Source: Vibrio sp. CB1-14
GTDB lineage: Bacteria; Pseudomonadota; Gammaproteobacteria; Enterobacterales; Vibrionaceae
Reading direction: 5' to 3'
DNA length: 64,000 nt
Assembly: GCF_040412085.2 (NCBI RefSeq)
Contig: NZ_CP115920.1
Coordinates: forward strand, 1,116,001 to 1,180,000
The notes under the pieces are model-generated. The model made no database searches, had not been told where the DNA came from, and saw only the letters and a program-made list of their open reading frames with translations. Positions within the stretch are counted from its first letter, which is position 1; each line of letters begins with the position of its first letter. A program made the position numbers and the translations under genes. Shown here piece after piece: positions 1-9,340 of this stretch.

Positions 1-1607
1 CCTTCAGGGAAGATACAAACAATTTCGCCAGCCGCGAGTGCTTGCTCAATCTCCACAAAGGCGCGGCGAATCGTGCCTTTGCGTTTGGCTGAAATTGGGA
101 TCACGCCTGCACGTTTTAGGAAGCGACGCACTGGTTTGAAGTTTGCGTAGTCCTCTTCCATAACAAAGCGGATTAAGCGCGGACTTGCCGCACTCATGAC
201 CAACGCATCCATGTAACTCACATGATTACAGACAATCAGCGCGCCGCCTTTCTCTGGAAGGTGATGCAGGTTTTTGTGGCTGATGCGATACATGATGTTC
301 GTAAGAATCCAAATCAGAAAACGCACTACGAAGACTGGTGCTTGCAAAAACAGGTAAGTAGCCATCAAAAAGTTAAGTGCTGAAAGCAGGATAAACAGCT
401 CAACAATAGAAAGTCCCAGCACTGAAAGGCCAACAATACCCAGTACTGCACTACCAACCATAAATAAAGAGTTGTAGATATTGAGAGCGGCAATGACACG
501 GGCGCGCTCTGTCGGTTTCGCCTGCTGCTGCATTAACGCATACAAAGGAACGATAAACAGACCACCGGAGGCACCAAGAGCAAGCAGATAGCCGAACACG
601 GGCCACAGTGCTGTGTGCGAAACAAACTCGCTAAACGATGCAAACTGCGGAAGCTCTTCGGGTACGGCAAACGCCATCAATGCACCAAAGATAGTGATAC
701 CAATGCTACCAATTGGCACAATGCCGACATCAATACGGTTTTTCGACATTTTGTCACAGAGCATAGAGCCAAGGGCAATACCGACAGAGAATAACGCCAA
801 TAGGAAAGAGACTGCGGCCTCATTGCCCATCAAATGGATCTTAGTGAAGTTCGGGAATTGCGTTAAGTAAGCCGCGCCCAAAAACCAAAACCAGCTAATC
901 GCCATGATGCATTGGAACACCACTCGATCTTGGTGAGCGATCTTGAGCGTTTCTTTGGTTTGCTTAACTGGTTGCCAGCGGAATTTAAGATCTGGATCCG
1001 CCGCGGGTGCATTGGGGATTGAACGACTCGATATATAGCCAGCCAATGCGAACACAATCACACTGGCTGCCGCCACATATTTAGCGCTCTCAGAGGAGGC
1101 AATAATGCCCGCACCCAAAGTACCCAATAGAATCGCGAGAAAAGTCCCTGTTTCTACCAACGCGTTGCCCGATAGGAGTTCGTTTGGTTTGAGTTGCTGT
1201 GGCAGTAGCGCGTATTTTACCGGGCCAAAAAAAGCAGACTGGGTACCCATCAAAAATAGCAACAGTAGCAGAATACCATAGCTTTCGGTGACAAAACCAA
1301 TGGCGCCAAGGCACATGATACCAATCTCCGCTAGCTTAACTTTGCGGATGAACCACGACTTCTCGTATTTGTCAGCCAGGACACCTGCGGAAGCAGAGAA
1401 CAAGAAGAAAGGCAGAATAAACAACCCTGCAGCAAGGTTGATGAACAAGTTGCTCGAAATAGGTAGTACTTGTGGGCCAGCGAACGCAACAAAAAGGAGT
1501 AGAACGTTTTTAAAAATGTTGTCGTTGAATGCGCCGAAAAACTGAGTAACAAAGTAGGGCATAAAGCGTCTTTCGGTAAGTAAAGACGCAGTTTTGGTGT
1601 TAGGCAT
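1..1607 (-). CDS. MFS (LplT-like) / PlsC-like acyltransferase fusion protein, 3' end outside window
   Basis: About 535 residues are visible; the gene runs off the left edge. The first ~400 residues form a polytopic membrane domain of the major facilitator type (early motif FFGAFNDNIFKN, many hydrophobic segments), resembling the lysophospholipid flippase LplT. A PlsC-type acyltransferase domain follows, with the HX4D catalytic box in NHVSYMDA and the downstream FPEG motif near the window edge. In related bacteria this pair is often fused to an AMP-binding acyl-ACP ligase (Aas), and that part, if present, lies outside. The likely role is import and re-acylation of lysophospholipid at the inner membrane. 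The ATG at 1607 is preceded by AAAGG, and the gene starts 15 bp after the TetR gene, so the two form an operon. Confidence 0.8.
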   Translation of the reverse strand, partial: MPNTKTASLLTERRFMPYFVTQFFGAFNDNIFKNVLLLFVAFAGPQVLPISSNLFINLAAGLFILPFFLFSASAGVLADKYEKSWFIRKVKLAEIGIMCLGAIGFVTESYGILLLLLFLMGTQSAFFGPVKYALLPQQLKPNELLSGNALVETGTFLAILLGTLGAGIIASSESAKYVAAASVIVFALAGYISSRSIPNAPAADPDLKFRWQPVKQTKETLKIAHQDRVVFQCIMAISWFWFLGAAYLTQFPNFTKIHLMGNEAAVSFLLALFSVGIALGSMLCDKMSKNRIDVGIVPIGSIGITIFGALMAFAVPEELPQFASFSEFVSHTALWPVFGYLLALGASGGLFIVPLYALMQQQAKPTERARVIAALNIYNSLFMVGSAVLGIVGLSVLGLSIVELFILLSALNFLMATYLFLQAPVFVVRFLIWILTNIMYRISHKNLHHLPEKGGALIVCNHVSYMDALVMSAASPRLIRFVMEEDYANFKPVRRFLKRAGVIPISAKRKGTIRRAFVEIEQALAAGEIVCIFPE

Positions 1608-1622
1608 TACCTTTCCTTTTAA

Positions 1623-2213
1623 TTACCAGCTTTTGAGGTAATTTGAGATGAGATCTTTGATGAGCACACTGCCATCAATAGGTTCTGAGGTGAAAAACTT
1701 GTCATCGACACTGAGTAGCGTGATACCGTGCACGCCAGCCCAAAGTACACGACTAGCCTTCATGACGTCAGTCGGTAAACGTTCTGGGCGAAGCTCAGAC
1801 AATAAATGCTCCAACATACCAGTCATACCGTCGATGCGCTGCGACTGCCACTCTGGAAGTTGGTCACCATTCATGTTGTGCTCAAATATTAATTGCCAAC
1901 GATACGGGTACTTCTTTGCAAAATCATGATAGCAAATAGCCAGCGCATACAAGGCTTGCTCAGCGTTGTCCGTTTTTTCGATGACTAGTTTCGATTCTTG
2001 GGACAACTCGTCTACGGTGCGAGCAACGGCATGAAGTAACAGTAAATTGTAACTGCCGAAAATATTCACCAAGGTGCTAGGAACATACCCTATAAGCGTG
2101 GCTATCTTGCGAAGACTCAGCGAGTGATAGGAGTTCTCGTTGAGGTAATCCCTGACAGTAGTCAGCGTCAGGTCGATAAGTTCTTCCCGGGTATGATCGT
2201 TTCTGCGAGCCAT
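1623..2213 (-). CDS. TetR/AcrR family transcriptional regulator
   Basis: This is a 196-residue protein with an N-terminal TetR helix-turn-helix (residues ~8-55, including LSLRKIATLIGYVPSTLVN) and a helical C-terminal ligand domain, the usual length for the family. It lies immediately upstream of and co-directional with the LplT/PlsC fusion, so it probably senses a lipid-like molecule and controls that operon and itself. A strong sigma-70 promoter with an internal inverted repeat sits just upstream at 2246-2275. The ligand is not known. Confidence 0.85.
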   Translation of the reverse strand: MARRNDHTREELIDLTLTTVRDYLNENSYHSLSLRKIATLIGYVPSTLVNIFGSYNLLLLHAVARTVDELSQESKLVIEKTDNAEQALYALAICYHDFAKKYPYRWQLIFEHNMNGDQLPEWQSQRIDGMTGMLEHLLSELRPERLPTDVMKASRVLWAGVHGITLLSVDDKFFTSEPIDGSVLIKDLISNYLKSW

Positions 2214-2245
2214 TGTGATGGATTCTTAATTGAACACGGTTCGTT

Positions 2246-2275
2246 ATTTTAGTGTTGAGACAGGTTAGCGTCAAC
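2246..2275 (-). promoter_or_regulatory. sigma-70 promoter of the TetR operon with overlapping operator candidate
   Basis: On the minus strand a -35 TTGACG (2269-2274) is separated by exactly 17 bp from a -10 TAAAAT (2246-2251). An imperfect inverted repeat, GTTGA-N12-TCAAC (2254-2275), occupies the spacer and the -35, the normal place for an autorepressing TetR operator. The promoter is seen directly; the operator role is inferred. Confidence 0.6.
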
Positions 2276-2505
2276 AAATGAAGCCAGTGATTGCAAGGTT
2301 GCAACGCACTTTTGAGATAGTTGTCGGTATCACAGTGTGTTCTTGAAACAATGTCATTGTTGGTGTGTATACCGTAACAAACGTGCAATATTCTGAAACA
2401 AGTCCGAGCATCTAAAGCGTTTCTTTAATGCTAAGCTCAGTATATGATGCGTAGTAAGTCGTAATAGGACTTACGATGTAATGTGACAATAACGAAAGGT
2501 TGAGA

Positions 2506-3387
2506 ATGAAACGTTTATTTTCTTTCGTCGCACTGCTAGTACTGGCAGTGGCGGTGAATCCGGTAGCCGAAGCAAAGAAATTCGGTGGCGGTAAATCATT
2601 TGGTAAGAGCTTTAAAACGGCTCCGGCTCCAAAGCAGCAACAACAAAATACCAATAACATCAGTCGCCAAGATCAGAATAAAGCTGGAAGCAGCAAGAAA
2701 GGTCTGATGGGCGGTATTTTAGGTGGTTTGCTTGCTGGTGGCCTTTTAGCTGCCTTCTTTGGTGGTGCTTTCGAAGGCATCAACTTCATGGATATCTTGA
2801 TTTTTGGTTTGATTGCTTTTGTGATCTTCAAACTGATGCGCGGTATGCTGGGGGCAAAGCAGGGTAGTATGAATCAGCAGGGGCAGCAGCCGGCGTTTGG
2901 CGGTCACTCTCGTCAACAGTTCGAGCAGCCTTCAAACTTCCAGAACTTTGAACAGCCAGCATCAACGGCTTCAACAGGTGGCTTTGGTGCAGCTGGACAC
3001 AGCGAAGTGCCTCATAACTACCCACCGGGCTTTGATCAAGCTGCATTCCTAAATGGTGCTCGCGAGCACTACCGTATTCTTCAAGGTGCGTGGAATCATA
3101 ACGAACTACACACGATCGAAGAGTATGTATCAGCAAGCTTGCTGCAAGATCTTATCAGCGAACGAGCTAAGCTTGAAGGCGAGCAGCACACTGACGTGAT
3201 GTATGTTGACGCTGAGGTTGTTCGTGCCGATTACGACGCCAACAAAGCACAGTTGAGTCTTCAATTCTCTGGTCGTTACCGCGATACAGTTGAAAACATC
3301 GAAGAAGACATCGAAGATATCTGGCACCTTGAGCGTGATTTGACCCAGCCAAATGCGCCATGGCTAATCGTTGGTATTCAAGGTTAA
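2506..3387 (+). CDS. Tim44-like domain membrane protein
   Basis: The protein has 293 residues from the ATG at 2506, chosen because GAAAGG lies 6 bp upstream; a TTG two codons earlier is less likely. It starts with a signal sequence (LFSFVALLVLAVAV) followed by a Lys/Gly/Gln-rich linker and a glycine-rich membrane segment (residues ~70-115). A Gln/Phe-rich linker then leads to a C-terminal domain (residues ~175-293) resembling the bacterial Tim44/MRPL45 fold, with AEVVRADYDANKAQLSLQF and DIWHLERDL. Bacterial members are membrane-associated with no firmly assigned role. It is monocistronic, with a terminator further downstream. Confidence 0.75.
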   Translation: MKRLFSFVALLVLAVAVNPVAEAKKFGGGKSFGKSFKTAPAPKQQQQNTNNISRQDQNKAGSSKKGLMGGILGGLLAGGLLAAFFGGAFEGINFMDILIFGLIAFVIFKLMRGMLGAKQGSMNQQGQQPAFGGHSRQQFEQPSNFQNFEQPASTASTGGFGAAGHSEVPHNYPPGFDQAAFLNGAREHYRILQGAWNHNELHTIEEYVSASLLQDLISERAKLEGEQHTDVMYVDAEVVRADYDANKAQLSLQFSGRYRDTVENIEEDIEDIWHLERDLTQPNAPWLIVGIQG

Positions 3388-3451
3388 GGCTTTGCTGTTA
3401 TGGCGGCAGGTTATAATGGGCCGCATATTTGGTATGTGCCAACAGAAAAGT

Positions 3452-3549
3452 TTCGTCATCCCTGCGAAGGCAGGGATCTACTCATAGCGCACACCAAGCC
3501 TTAACCTAGATTCCTGCCTGCGTAGGCGCACGGCCAGTGGAATGACGAA
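3452..3549. repeat. 98-bp palindromic repeat element (MITE-like)
   Basis: The ends are inverted repeats: TTCGTCATCCC at 3452 and GGAATGACGAA ending at 3549. Inside, each half carries its own hairpin (CCTGC-GAAG-GCAGG on the left, a CCTGCCTGCGTAGG-type hairpin on the right) flanked by GGATCTA/TAGATTCC. This is the architecture of small non-autonomous repeats common in Vibrio intergenic regions. No ORF is carried. Confidence 0.65.
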
Positions 3550-3573
3550 TGATACAAAAGGCGAGTTACGATT

Positions 3574-3606
3574 AAAAAACTGCAGAGTAAAATCTGCAGT
3601 TTTTTT
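3574..3606. terminator. bidirectional intrinsic terminator
   Basis: The arms AACTGCAGA and TCTGCAGTT are flanked by an A-run on the left and a T-run on the right, so it can work in both directions. It lies between the Tim44-domain gene and the outer membrane protein gene. Confidence 0.7.
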
Positions 3607-3680
3607 ACATTTGAATCGCCGCAATCTGGCGTTTTTCCTCTATAATCCTGCCTTTGCTATCAACCCCATTATTCCCAATC

Positions 3681-4850
3681 ATGCGAACCTTATTTGCTCA
3701 AACTACATTGTTGCTGACATGCAGTGCAGCTACCTCTCTTTCGTTGGCTGACGATCATATTGTGCCCCTTGTTGAGCACACTCCAAACCCAACCACAGAG
3801 AAGCTTGATCGCTTTTTAGGTGTGTTTGGTGCGGAGTCGGAATACGATGCAGATAAAGGTCTCAACTCAAGTTATATTCCTGCGGTGTTTTACAAGCCAG
3901 AGCAAGGCTTGGGGCTTGGACTCTTGTATGTGGGGTTATATGGTGACCCGAGTGATGGTGCTGGTCAGCCTTCTTCTATGGTGATCAACCCGTATGCGTC
4001 ATCGAATGGCTCTATGGGTATTACGTTCAGTAATAAGCACTTTTACAATGGCGGTGATAACCGCGTTTACACCGATATTAAAGTGTTTGATGACGCAGCG
4101 GTTTATTATGGTCAGGGCTACGAAAACGGGCAGCAAGACGGCAATAAGGTTGATTTCAAAGAGCAAGTGATCGATGTAAAACCAACGTGGCTGACTCGAG
4201 TTTCTGGTGACTACTTCTTGGGCTTGGGTGCCAATGTGAAATCGGTGCGCCCTCACGATAAGACGTTTGAAAATCAAAACCTTGATACCATTGCTAATGA
4301 GCTCACCGATAACACCAGCTATGGTGTGTTTGTCTCTAACGTGTTTGATACCCGAGATAACGTAACCAACGCGACTAAAGGTACCTTATTGCAAGCCGAT
4401 TTGGGTTTGTATCACGATGCCACTAACTCAGAGAACTTTGGTAAGTATTCGCTTAAGGCTTCTCAATATCACTCGTTGGCGCCGGTGCCGGGATTATTTG
4501 CATGGCAAGTGCAAGCTAACTTAACCTCAGGCAACGTCCCTTGGAATCAACTGCCAGATCTTGGCGGTGCAGATGCGATGCGAGGCTATATCCTTGGTCG
4601 CTATCGTGATAACCAAATGATGATGGGACAGGTAGAATACCGTTTACCAGTGTACTGGCGAGTCGGTGTCGTTTTCTGGGGCGCGGCGGGTACGGTATCA
4701 GAAAATGTATCCGGGCTGTGGGATAAAACGTTAGCGAGTGCTGGTACTGGCTTTCGATTCAAAATCAAAGACAAGGTCAATGTGCGCGCGGATATCGGTT
4801 ACGGTGAGCATGGTGGCACCTTCTACTTCCACGTCAATGAAGTGTTCTAG
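3681..4850 (+). CDS. BamA/TamA-family outer membrane protein (bacterial surface antigen domain)
   Basis: The protein has 389 residues from the ATG at 3681, the first start that leaves a clean signal peptide (LLLTCSAATSLSLADD). The rest is a predicted outer-membrane beta-barrel of the Omp85 C-terminal type: repeated amphipathic strands, GGADAMRGYILGRYRDNQM as the conserved region before the last strands, and a C-terminal strand ending in phenylalanine (FYFHVNEVF). POTRA domains are missing, so it is a short surface-antigen-type barrel rather than BamA or TamA. A TATAAT at 3641-3646 gives a short leader with no clear ribosome binding site. Substrate and partner are unknown. Confidence 0.75.
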   Translation: MRTLFAQTTLLLTCSAATSLSLADDHIVPLVEHTPNPTTEKLDRFLGVFGAESEYDADKGLNSSYIPAVFYKPEQGLGLGLLYVGLYGDPSDGAGQPSSMVINPYASSNGSMGITFSNKHFYNGGDNRVYTDIKVFDDAAVYYGQGYENGQQDGNKVDFKEQVIDVKPTWLTRVSGDYFLGLGANVKSVRPHDKTFENQNLDTIANELTDNTSYGVFVSNVFDTRDNVTNATKGTLLQADLGLYHDATNSENFGKYSLKASQYHSLAPVPGLFAWQVQANLTSGNVPWNQLPDLGGADAMRGYILGRYRDNQMMMGQVEYRLPVYWRVGVVFWGAAGTVSENVSGLWDKTLASAGTGFRFKIKDKVNVRADIGYGEHGGTFYFHVNEVF

Positions 4851-4876
4851 TTTGCTCTCATCAAACCTCAAATACT

Positions 4877-4903
4877 AAAAAGCCTCCATTCGGAGGCTTT
4901 TTT
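4877..4903. terminator. bidirectional intrinsic terminator between outer membrane protein gene and pta
   Basis: The stem AGCCTCC/GGAGGCT with an ATTC loop has an A-run before and a T-run after. It separates two convergent genes. Confidence 0.85.
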
Positions 4904-4921
4904 CATTCAGCTAGAACAAAA

Positions 4922-7066
4922 TTACTCTTGCTCTTGACCCGATTGAATCGCAGTAAGTGCAACTGTGTAAACGATGTCGTCTACTAGCGCGCCACGAGAT
5001 AGGTCGTTAACTGGCTTGCGCATACCTTGCAGCATTGGACCGATAGACACTAGATCTGCCGAGCGCTGTACCGCTTTGTATGTTGTGTTACCCGTGTTTA
5101 GATCTGGGAATACAAATACTGTCGCTTTACCAGCGACTGGAGAGTTAGGTGCTTTAGAAGCTGCTACGTTCTCCATGATTGCCGCATCGTACTGTAGAGG
5201 ACCGTCGATGATGAGATCAGGACGCTTCTCTTGAGCCAGTTTCGTTGCTTCACGTACTTTATCTACGTCAGCACCTTTACCAGACTCACCAGTCGAGTAA
5301 GAGATCATTGCAACGCGAGGTTCGATACCGAATGCTGCAGCAGAATCTGCAGATTGGATAGCGATTTCAGCAAGTTGCTCAGCTGTTGGATCTGGGTTGA
5401 TCGCACAGTCACCGTATACCAATACTTGATCAGGCAGAAGCATGAAGAAGATTGACGATACGATAGACGTACCAGGAGCAGTCTTGATGATTTGGAACGG
5501 AGGAACGATAGTGTTCGCTGTTGTGTGAACAGCGCCAGATACTAGGCCGTCAACTTCGTTCGCTTCAAGCATCATAGTGCCTAGGTATACAGAATCTTGT
5601 AGCTTCTCACGAGCCACAACTTCAGTCATACCTTTCGCGCCACGCAGTTCAACCAAGCGAGCAACGTAGTCTTCACGTACAGCATCAGAATCGATGATAG
5701 TTACGCCAGCACCTAGCTCAACGCCTTGCTGTGCTGCAACACGTTTGATCTCTTCTGGGTTACCAAGAAGTACACATTCCGCGATACCGCGCTCAGCACA
5801 GATAGCCGCAGCTTTAACTGTACGTGGCTCGTCACCTTCAGGAAGAACAATACGCTTGCCAGCACGGCGAGCAAGTTCAGTTAGCTGGTAACGGAATGCT
5901 GGTGGACTTAGCTTACGAGTACCAACAGTACCCTCTAGTAGAGAGTCGATCCAAGGGCCGTCAATATGACCAGCAACGTGCTCGTTTACGAACTCGATAC
6001 GCTCTTTATCATCTGCAGGAACTTCTAAGCTGAAGCTCTGTAGGTTCAGAGAAGTCTGCCAAGTGTTACCTTGTGCTTTAAAGATTGGAAGACCAGTCTC
6101 AAGCGCAGGCTTGATAAGGTCAGCAATCTCAGCAGGAACGTCGTAGCCGCCTGTTAGTAGGATAGCGCCGATTTCCACACCGTTCATTGCTGCTAGCGCC
6201 GCTGCAACGATTACGTCTGGTCGGTCAGCAGAAGTCACAAGTAGAGAGCCTGGTTTGAAGTGCTCAATCATGTTTGGCAGTGAACGTGCACAGAACGTAA
6301 TGCTCTTGACACGACGTTTTGCGATGTCACCTTCGTTGATGATTTCAGCGTTTAGGTGCTCAGCCATGTCGACTGCACGTGTTGCGATCAAGTCGATCTT
6401 CCAAGGCACACAACCTAGAACACGAATTGGGCTAGTGTTGAAGATTTGCATCACTTCAAGGTTAGCTTGCTGCGCTGTGTCTGCATCGTCGAAGATTTCA
6501 GAAAGATCTGGACGTGTACGACCTGCTTCATCAACCGGTGCATTTAGCTTGTTGATGATAACACCAGAGATCTTCTTGTTCTTGGTGCCACCATAGTTAG
6601 AACATGCAACTTCGATACGCTCTTTAAGCTGGCTCGGGTTGTCTGTACCTGGAGTCGCAACGAATACGATTTCAGCGCCAAGTGTCTTCGCGATTTCTTC
6701 GTTGATTGCGTTTGCAAACGGGTGCTTACGAGTTGGTACAAGACCTTCGATAAGTGTTACGTCCGCATCTTTGTTGATTTGGTTGTAGCGCTCAACGATT
6801 GTTTCTAGAAGCACGTCTAGCTTCTCGTTACCAATCAGGGCTTCTGCTTCTGACATAGGAAGTGGTTGACCCACTTTCATGTCGCTGCTGTTACCTACGA
6901 TAGAAGAAGTTAGATCTGGCTGATCGCCACCGTGGCGAGGTTGAGCAACAGGTTTGTAGAACGATACGTTTACACCCTTACGCTCCATTGCACGCAGGAC
7001 ACCCATGCTAACACTGGTAAGACCGACACCAGCGCTAGTAGGTACAAGCATAATAGTACGGGACAT
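4922..7066 (-). CDS. pta: phosphate acetyltransferase
   Basis: At 714 residues it has exactly the length of the E. coli enzyme. It interconverts acetyl-CoA and acetyl phosphate in the Pta-AckA pathway in the cytoplasm. The N-terminal P-loop-like/DRTGG region ([17 protein letters not shown]) is followed by the C-terminal PTA_PTB catalytic domain (residues ~390-710) with [19 protein letters not shown] and [19 protein letters not shown]. It lies downstream of ackA on the same strand, separated by 131 bp that hold a perfect palindrome. Acetyl phosphate made here also feeds response-regulator phosphorylation and protein acetylation. Confidence 0.97.
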   Translation of the reverse strand: MSRTIMLVPTSAGVGLTSVSMGVLRAMERKGVNVSFYKPVAQPRHGGDQPDLTSSIVGNSSDMKVGQPLPMSEAEALIGNEKLDVLLETIVERYNQINKDADVTLIEGLVPTRKHPFANAINEEIAKTLGAEIVFVATPGTDNPSQLKERIEVACSNYGGTKNKKISGVIINKLNAPVDEAGRTRPDLSEIFDDADTAQQANLEVMQIFNTSPIRVLGCVPWKIDLIATRAVDMAEHLNAEIINEGDIAKRRVKSITFCARSLPNMIEHFKPGSLLVTSADRPDVIVAAALAAMNGVEIGAILLTGGYDVPAEIADLIKPALETGLPIFKAQGNTWQTSLNLQSFSLEVPADDKERIEFVNEHVAGHIDGPWIDSLLEGTVGTRKLSPPAFRYQLTELARRAGKRIVLPEGDEPRTVKAAAICAERGIAECVLLGNPEEIKRVAAQQGVELGAGVTIIDSDAVREDYVARLVELRGAKGMTEVVAREKLQDSVYLGTMMLEANEVDGLVSGAVHTTANTIVPPFQIIKTAPGTSIVSSIFFMLLPDQVLVYGDCAINPDPTAEQLAEIAIQSADSAAAFGIEPRVAMISYSTGESGKGADVDKVREATKLAQEKRPDLIIDGPLQYDAAIMENVAASKAPNSPVAGKATVFVFPDLNTGNTTYKAVQRSADLVSIGPMLQGMRKPVNDLSRGALVDDIVYTVALTAIQSGQEQE

Positions 7067-7164
7067 TCTTTGAGTACCTCAAACTATATATATGGGGGAA
7101 GAAACTCTGTGATTCGATGAGTTGCAAACAAGCGCAAGCAAGTGTTTCACTGAGCCCTATAAGA

Positions 7165-7192
7165 AAACTGGCTAACCTAGGTTAGCCAGTTT
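7165..7192. terminator. 28-bp perfect palindrome between ackA and pta (possible attenuator)
   Basis: A perfectly self-complementary 28-bp sequence starts 5 bp after the ackA stop codon, with half-site AAACTGGCTAACCT. Read from ackA it is followed by TTTTCTTAT, a weak U-tract, so it may act as a partial terminator or RNA-stabilising hairpin that sets the ackA:pta ratio. Confidence 0.5.
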
Positions 7193-7197
7193 GAACA

Positions 7198-8394
7198 TTA
7201 AAGACCTGCTAGGCGTGCAGTGTCTTCAGCGATGACTAGCTCTTCGTTAGTAGAGATAACCATTGCCGGGATACGGCTGCTTGCTGCAGTGATAGTACCT
7301 TCGCCGCCGAAACGAGCTTTAAGGTTAGCTTCACCGTCAACTTCGATGCCGAATACGCCTAGACGGTTTAGAACCATTTCACGGATTGGTGCAGAGTTTT
7401 CACCGATACCACCAGTGAACACGATAGCATCTAGACGACCGTCAAGAGACGCAGTGTAGCCAGCTACGTATTTCGCTAGGCGGTGGCAGAACACGTCCAT
7501 TGCACGTGTTGCTTCTTCTTTCTCACCGTAGTTGTCTTCAACGAAACGGCAGTCAGAAGTCACTTCAGTTAGACCCAGAAGGCCAGACTCTTTAGTTAGC
7601 ATGTTGTTGATTTGCTCAACAGAGTAACCTAGTGCGTCGTGCAGGTGGAAGATGATCGCAGGATCGATGTCACCACAACGAGTACCCATTACAAGACCTT
7701 CAAGAGGAGTTAGACCCATTGAAGTATCTACAGATTCACCGTTTTTGATAGCACAAACAGAAGCACCGTTGCCTAGGTGGCAGTTGATGATGTTCAGTTC
7801 GTTAGCTGGCTTACCAAGTAGCTCAGCTGCTTCACGTGCGATGAATAGGTGAGAAGTACCGTGCATGCCGTAGCGACGGATGCCGTGCTCTTTGTACAGG
7901 TTGTACGGTAGAGCGTATAGGTAAGACTCTTGAGGCATAGTTTGGTGGAACGCAGTGTCAAATACCGCTACGTTCTTAAGCTCTGGGAAGTTGTGCTTCG
8001 CCGCTTCGATGCCGATGATGTGAGCAGGGTTGTGAAGAGGTGCAAATGTTGCAGAGTCTTCGATACCTTTAAGTACATCGTCTGTGATTAGCGCAGAAGA
8101 TGTGAATTGCTCGCCACCGTGAACGATACGGTGACCGATAGCGCCTAGGTTTGCTTTTAGCTCAGGCTTAGAAGCAAGGATAGTCTCTACCATGAACGCT
8201 AATGCTTCTTCGTGAGCAGCGCCGTTACCTAGTTGAGCTTCGTGTTTACCATCAAGTTTCCACTTGATACGAGCTTCTGGAAGGTGAAGACATTCTGCAA
8301 GACCTGTTAGGTGCTCATCACCGTTTTCTGCATCAACGATGGCGAACTTAAGAGAAGAACTGCCGCAGTTTAAAACTAAAACCAGCTTAGACAT
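7198..8394 (-). CDS. ackA: acetate kinase
   Basis: The 398-residue protein makes ATP and acetate from acetyl phosphate and ADP. It contains the ASKHA-family signatures [15 protein letters not shown] at the N-terminus, [20 protein letters not shown] in the middle, and [16 protein letters not shown] near the C-terminus, with length as in the family. It is the first gene of an ackA-pta operon; its start is set by the conserved N-terminus. Confidence 0.97.
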   Translation of the reverse strand: MSKLVLVLNCGSSSLKFAIVDAENGDEHLTGLAECLHLPEARIKWKLDGKHEAQLGNGAAHEEALAFMVETILASKPELKANLGAIGHRIVHGGEQFTSSALITDDVLKGIEDSATFAPLHNPAHIIGIEAAKHNFPELKNVAVFDTAFHQTMPQESYLYALPYNLYKEHGIRRYGMHGTSHLFIAREAAELLGKPANELNIINCHLGNGASVCAIKNGESVDTSMGLTPLEGLVMGTRCGDIDPAIIFHLHDALGYSVEQINNMLTKESGLLGLTEVTSDCRFVEDNYGEKEEATRAMDVFCHRLAKYVAGYTASLDGRLDAIVFTGGIGENSAPIREMVLNRLGVFGIEVDGEANLKARFGGEGTITAASSRIPAMVISTNEELVIAEDTARLAGL

Positions 8395-8729
8395 TAGAGG
8401 TTACCTGTATTTTATCTGATCGGGGATCAAGGATGTAAACGTATCTCAAGACTGAGAGGCAGCAAAAAATGCCTATCACTCTTGGTCATAAAATCATCAA
8501 TTGCCGTATAATAATATGCGATTTTTCCAAGAAAACCACATTAGCGTCCTTGCGACGGTCATCTCGACGGTTGCCTATTTTGTAAATAAAGACAACAATG
8601 AGATTGAGGATTCGCAAAGAATAACGATAATGGCAGAAGATAACAAAATAAATTTGAAAGAATCTTAACTTCCGTCAATATTTTGCTGATTTAGTTGAAT
8701 AGTTCAACTTTTTTTTAGTGAGGTTAGCT
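8395..8729. other. intergenic region, divergent ackA and yfbV promoters
   Basis: This is an AT-rich 335-bp region between two divergent genes. It must hold the ackA and yfbV promoters, and several TATAAT-like hexamers (for example around 8508-8516) are present, but no unique -35/-10 pair or named operator could be assigned. No ORF of note was seen. Confidence 0.5.
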
Positions 8730-9182
8730 ATGAGCGAGAGAGCAAGTCTGACTCAGAGTTTAAAAAATGGTCAAAAGTACATGGAACTTTGGCCGATGCG
8801 TAAGGAGCTAACGCCCCTGTTTCCAGAGCAGCGCATCATTAAAGCGACGCGATTTGGCATTAAAGTGATGCCTGCGGTTGCAGCCATTAGTGTGTTAACG
8901 CAAATGGCCTTTAACAACGCTCATGCGTTGCCACAGTCGATTGTGATTGCGTTGTTTGCGATTAGTATGCCTCTACAGGGGATGTGGTGGTTGGGAAATC
9001 GCTACAACACACAGTTGCCTCCAGCTTTGGCGTCTTGGTACCGTGAGCTGCACCAAAAGATTATTGAATCGGGCGGTGCGATGGAACCAGTAAAAGCGAA
9101 ACCTAAATACAAAGAGCTTGCCATTACGTTGAACCGTGCTTTTAGGCAGCTTGACAGAAGCGACTTCGATCGCTGGTTTTAG
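8730..9182 (+). CDS. yfbV: UPF0208 membrane protein YfbV (terminus macrodomain insulation protein)
   Basis: The protein has 150 residues from the ATG at 8730, preceded by TGAGG 7 bp upstream; an earlier in-frame GTG overlaps that ribosome binding site. Features are a conserved N-terminus ([21 protein letters not shown]), two central membrane segments (residues ~50-90) and a C-terminus ending [13 protein letters not shown]. In E. coli YfbV helps insulate the Ter macrodomain. The position next to ackA-pta is the same as in enterics. Confidence 0.9.
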   Translation: MSERASLTQSLKNGQKYMELWPMRKELTPLFPEQRIIKATRFGIKVMPAVAAISVLTQMAFNNAHALPQSIVIALFAISMPLQGMWWLGNRYNTQLPPALASWYRELHQKIIESGGAMEPVKAKPKYKELAITLNRAFRQLDRSDFDRWF

Positions 9183-9205
9183 TAACAATTGATTAATATG
9201 TAAAC

Positions 9206-9244
9206 ACAAGCCCCGCTCGCAAACGAGTGGGGCTTGTTCGTTTT
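9206..9244 (+). terminator. intrinsic terminator of yfbV
   Basis: A 14-bp stem (9206-9219 with 9224-9237, one G-U pair) with a CAAA loop is followed by a short T-rich stretch, 23 bp after the yfbV stop codon. Confidence 0.75.
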
Positions 9245-9340
9245 AGCAACGATGGTCGTGCAGTTGTAACACCTTTGTATAGAGTGTTGGCTTAATGTTG
9301 TCACTACTATCGCGGTCATTTAGCCGTTATTGGACTGTCG

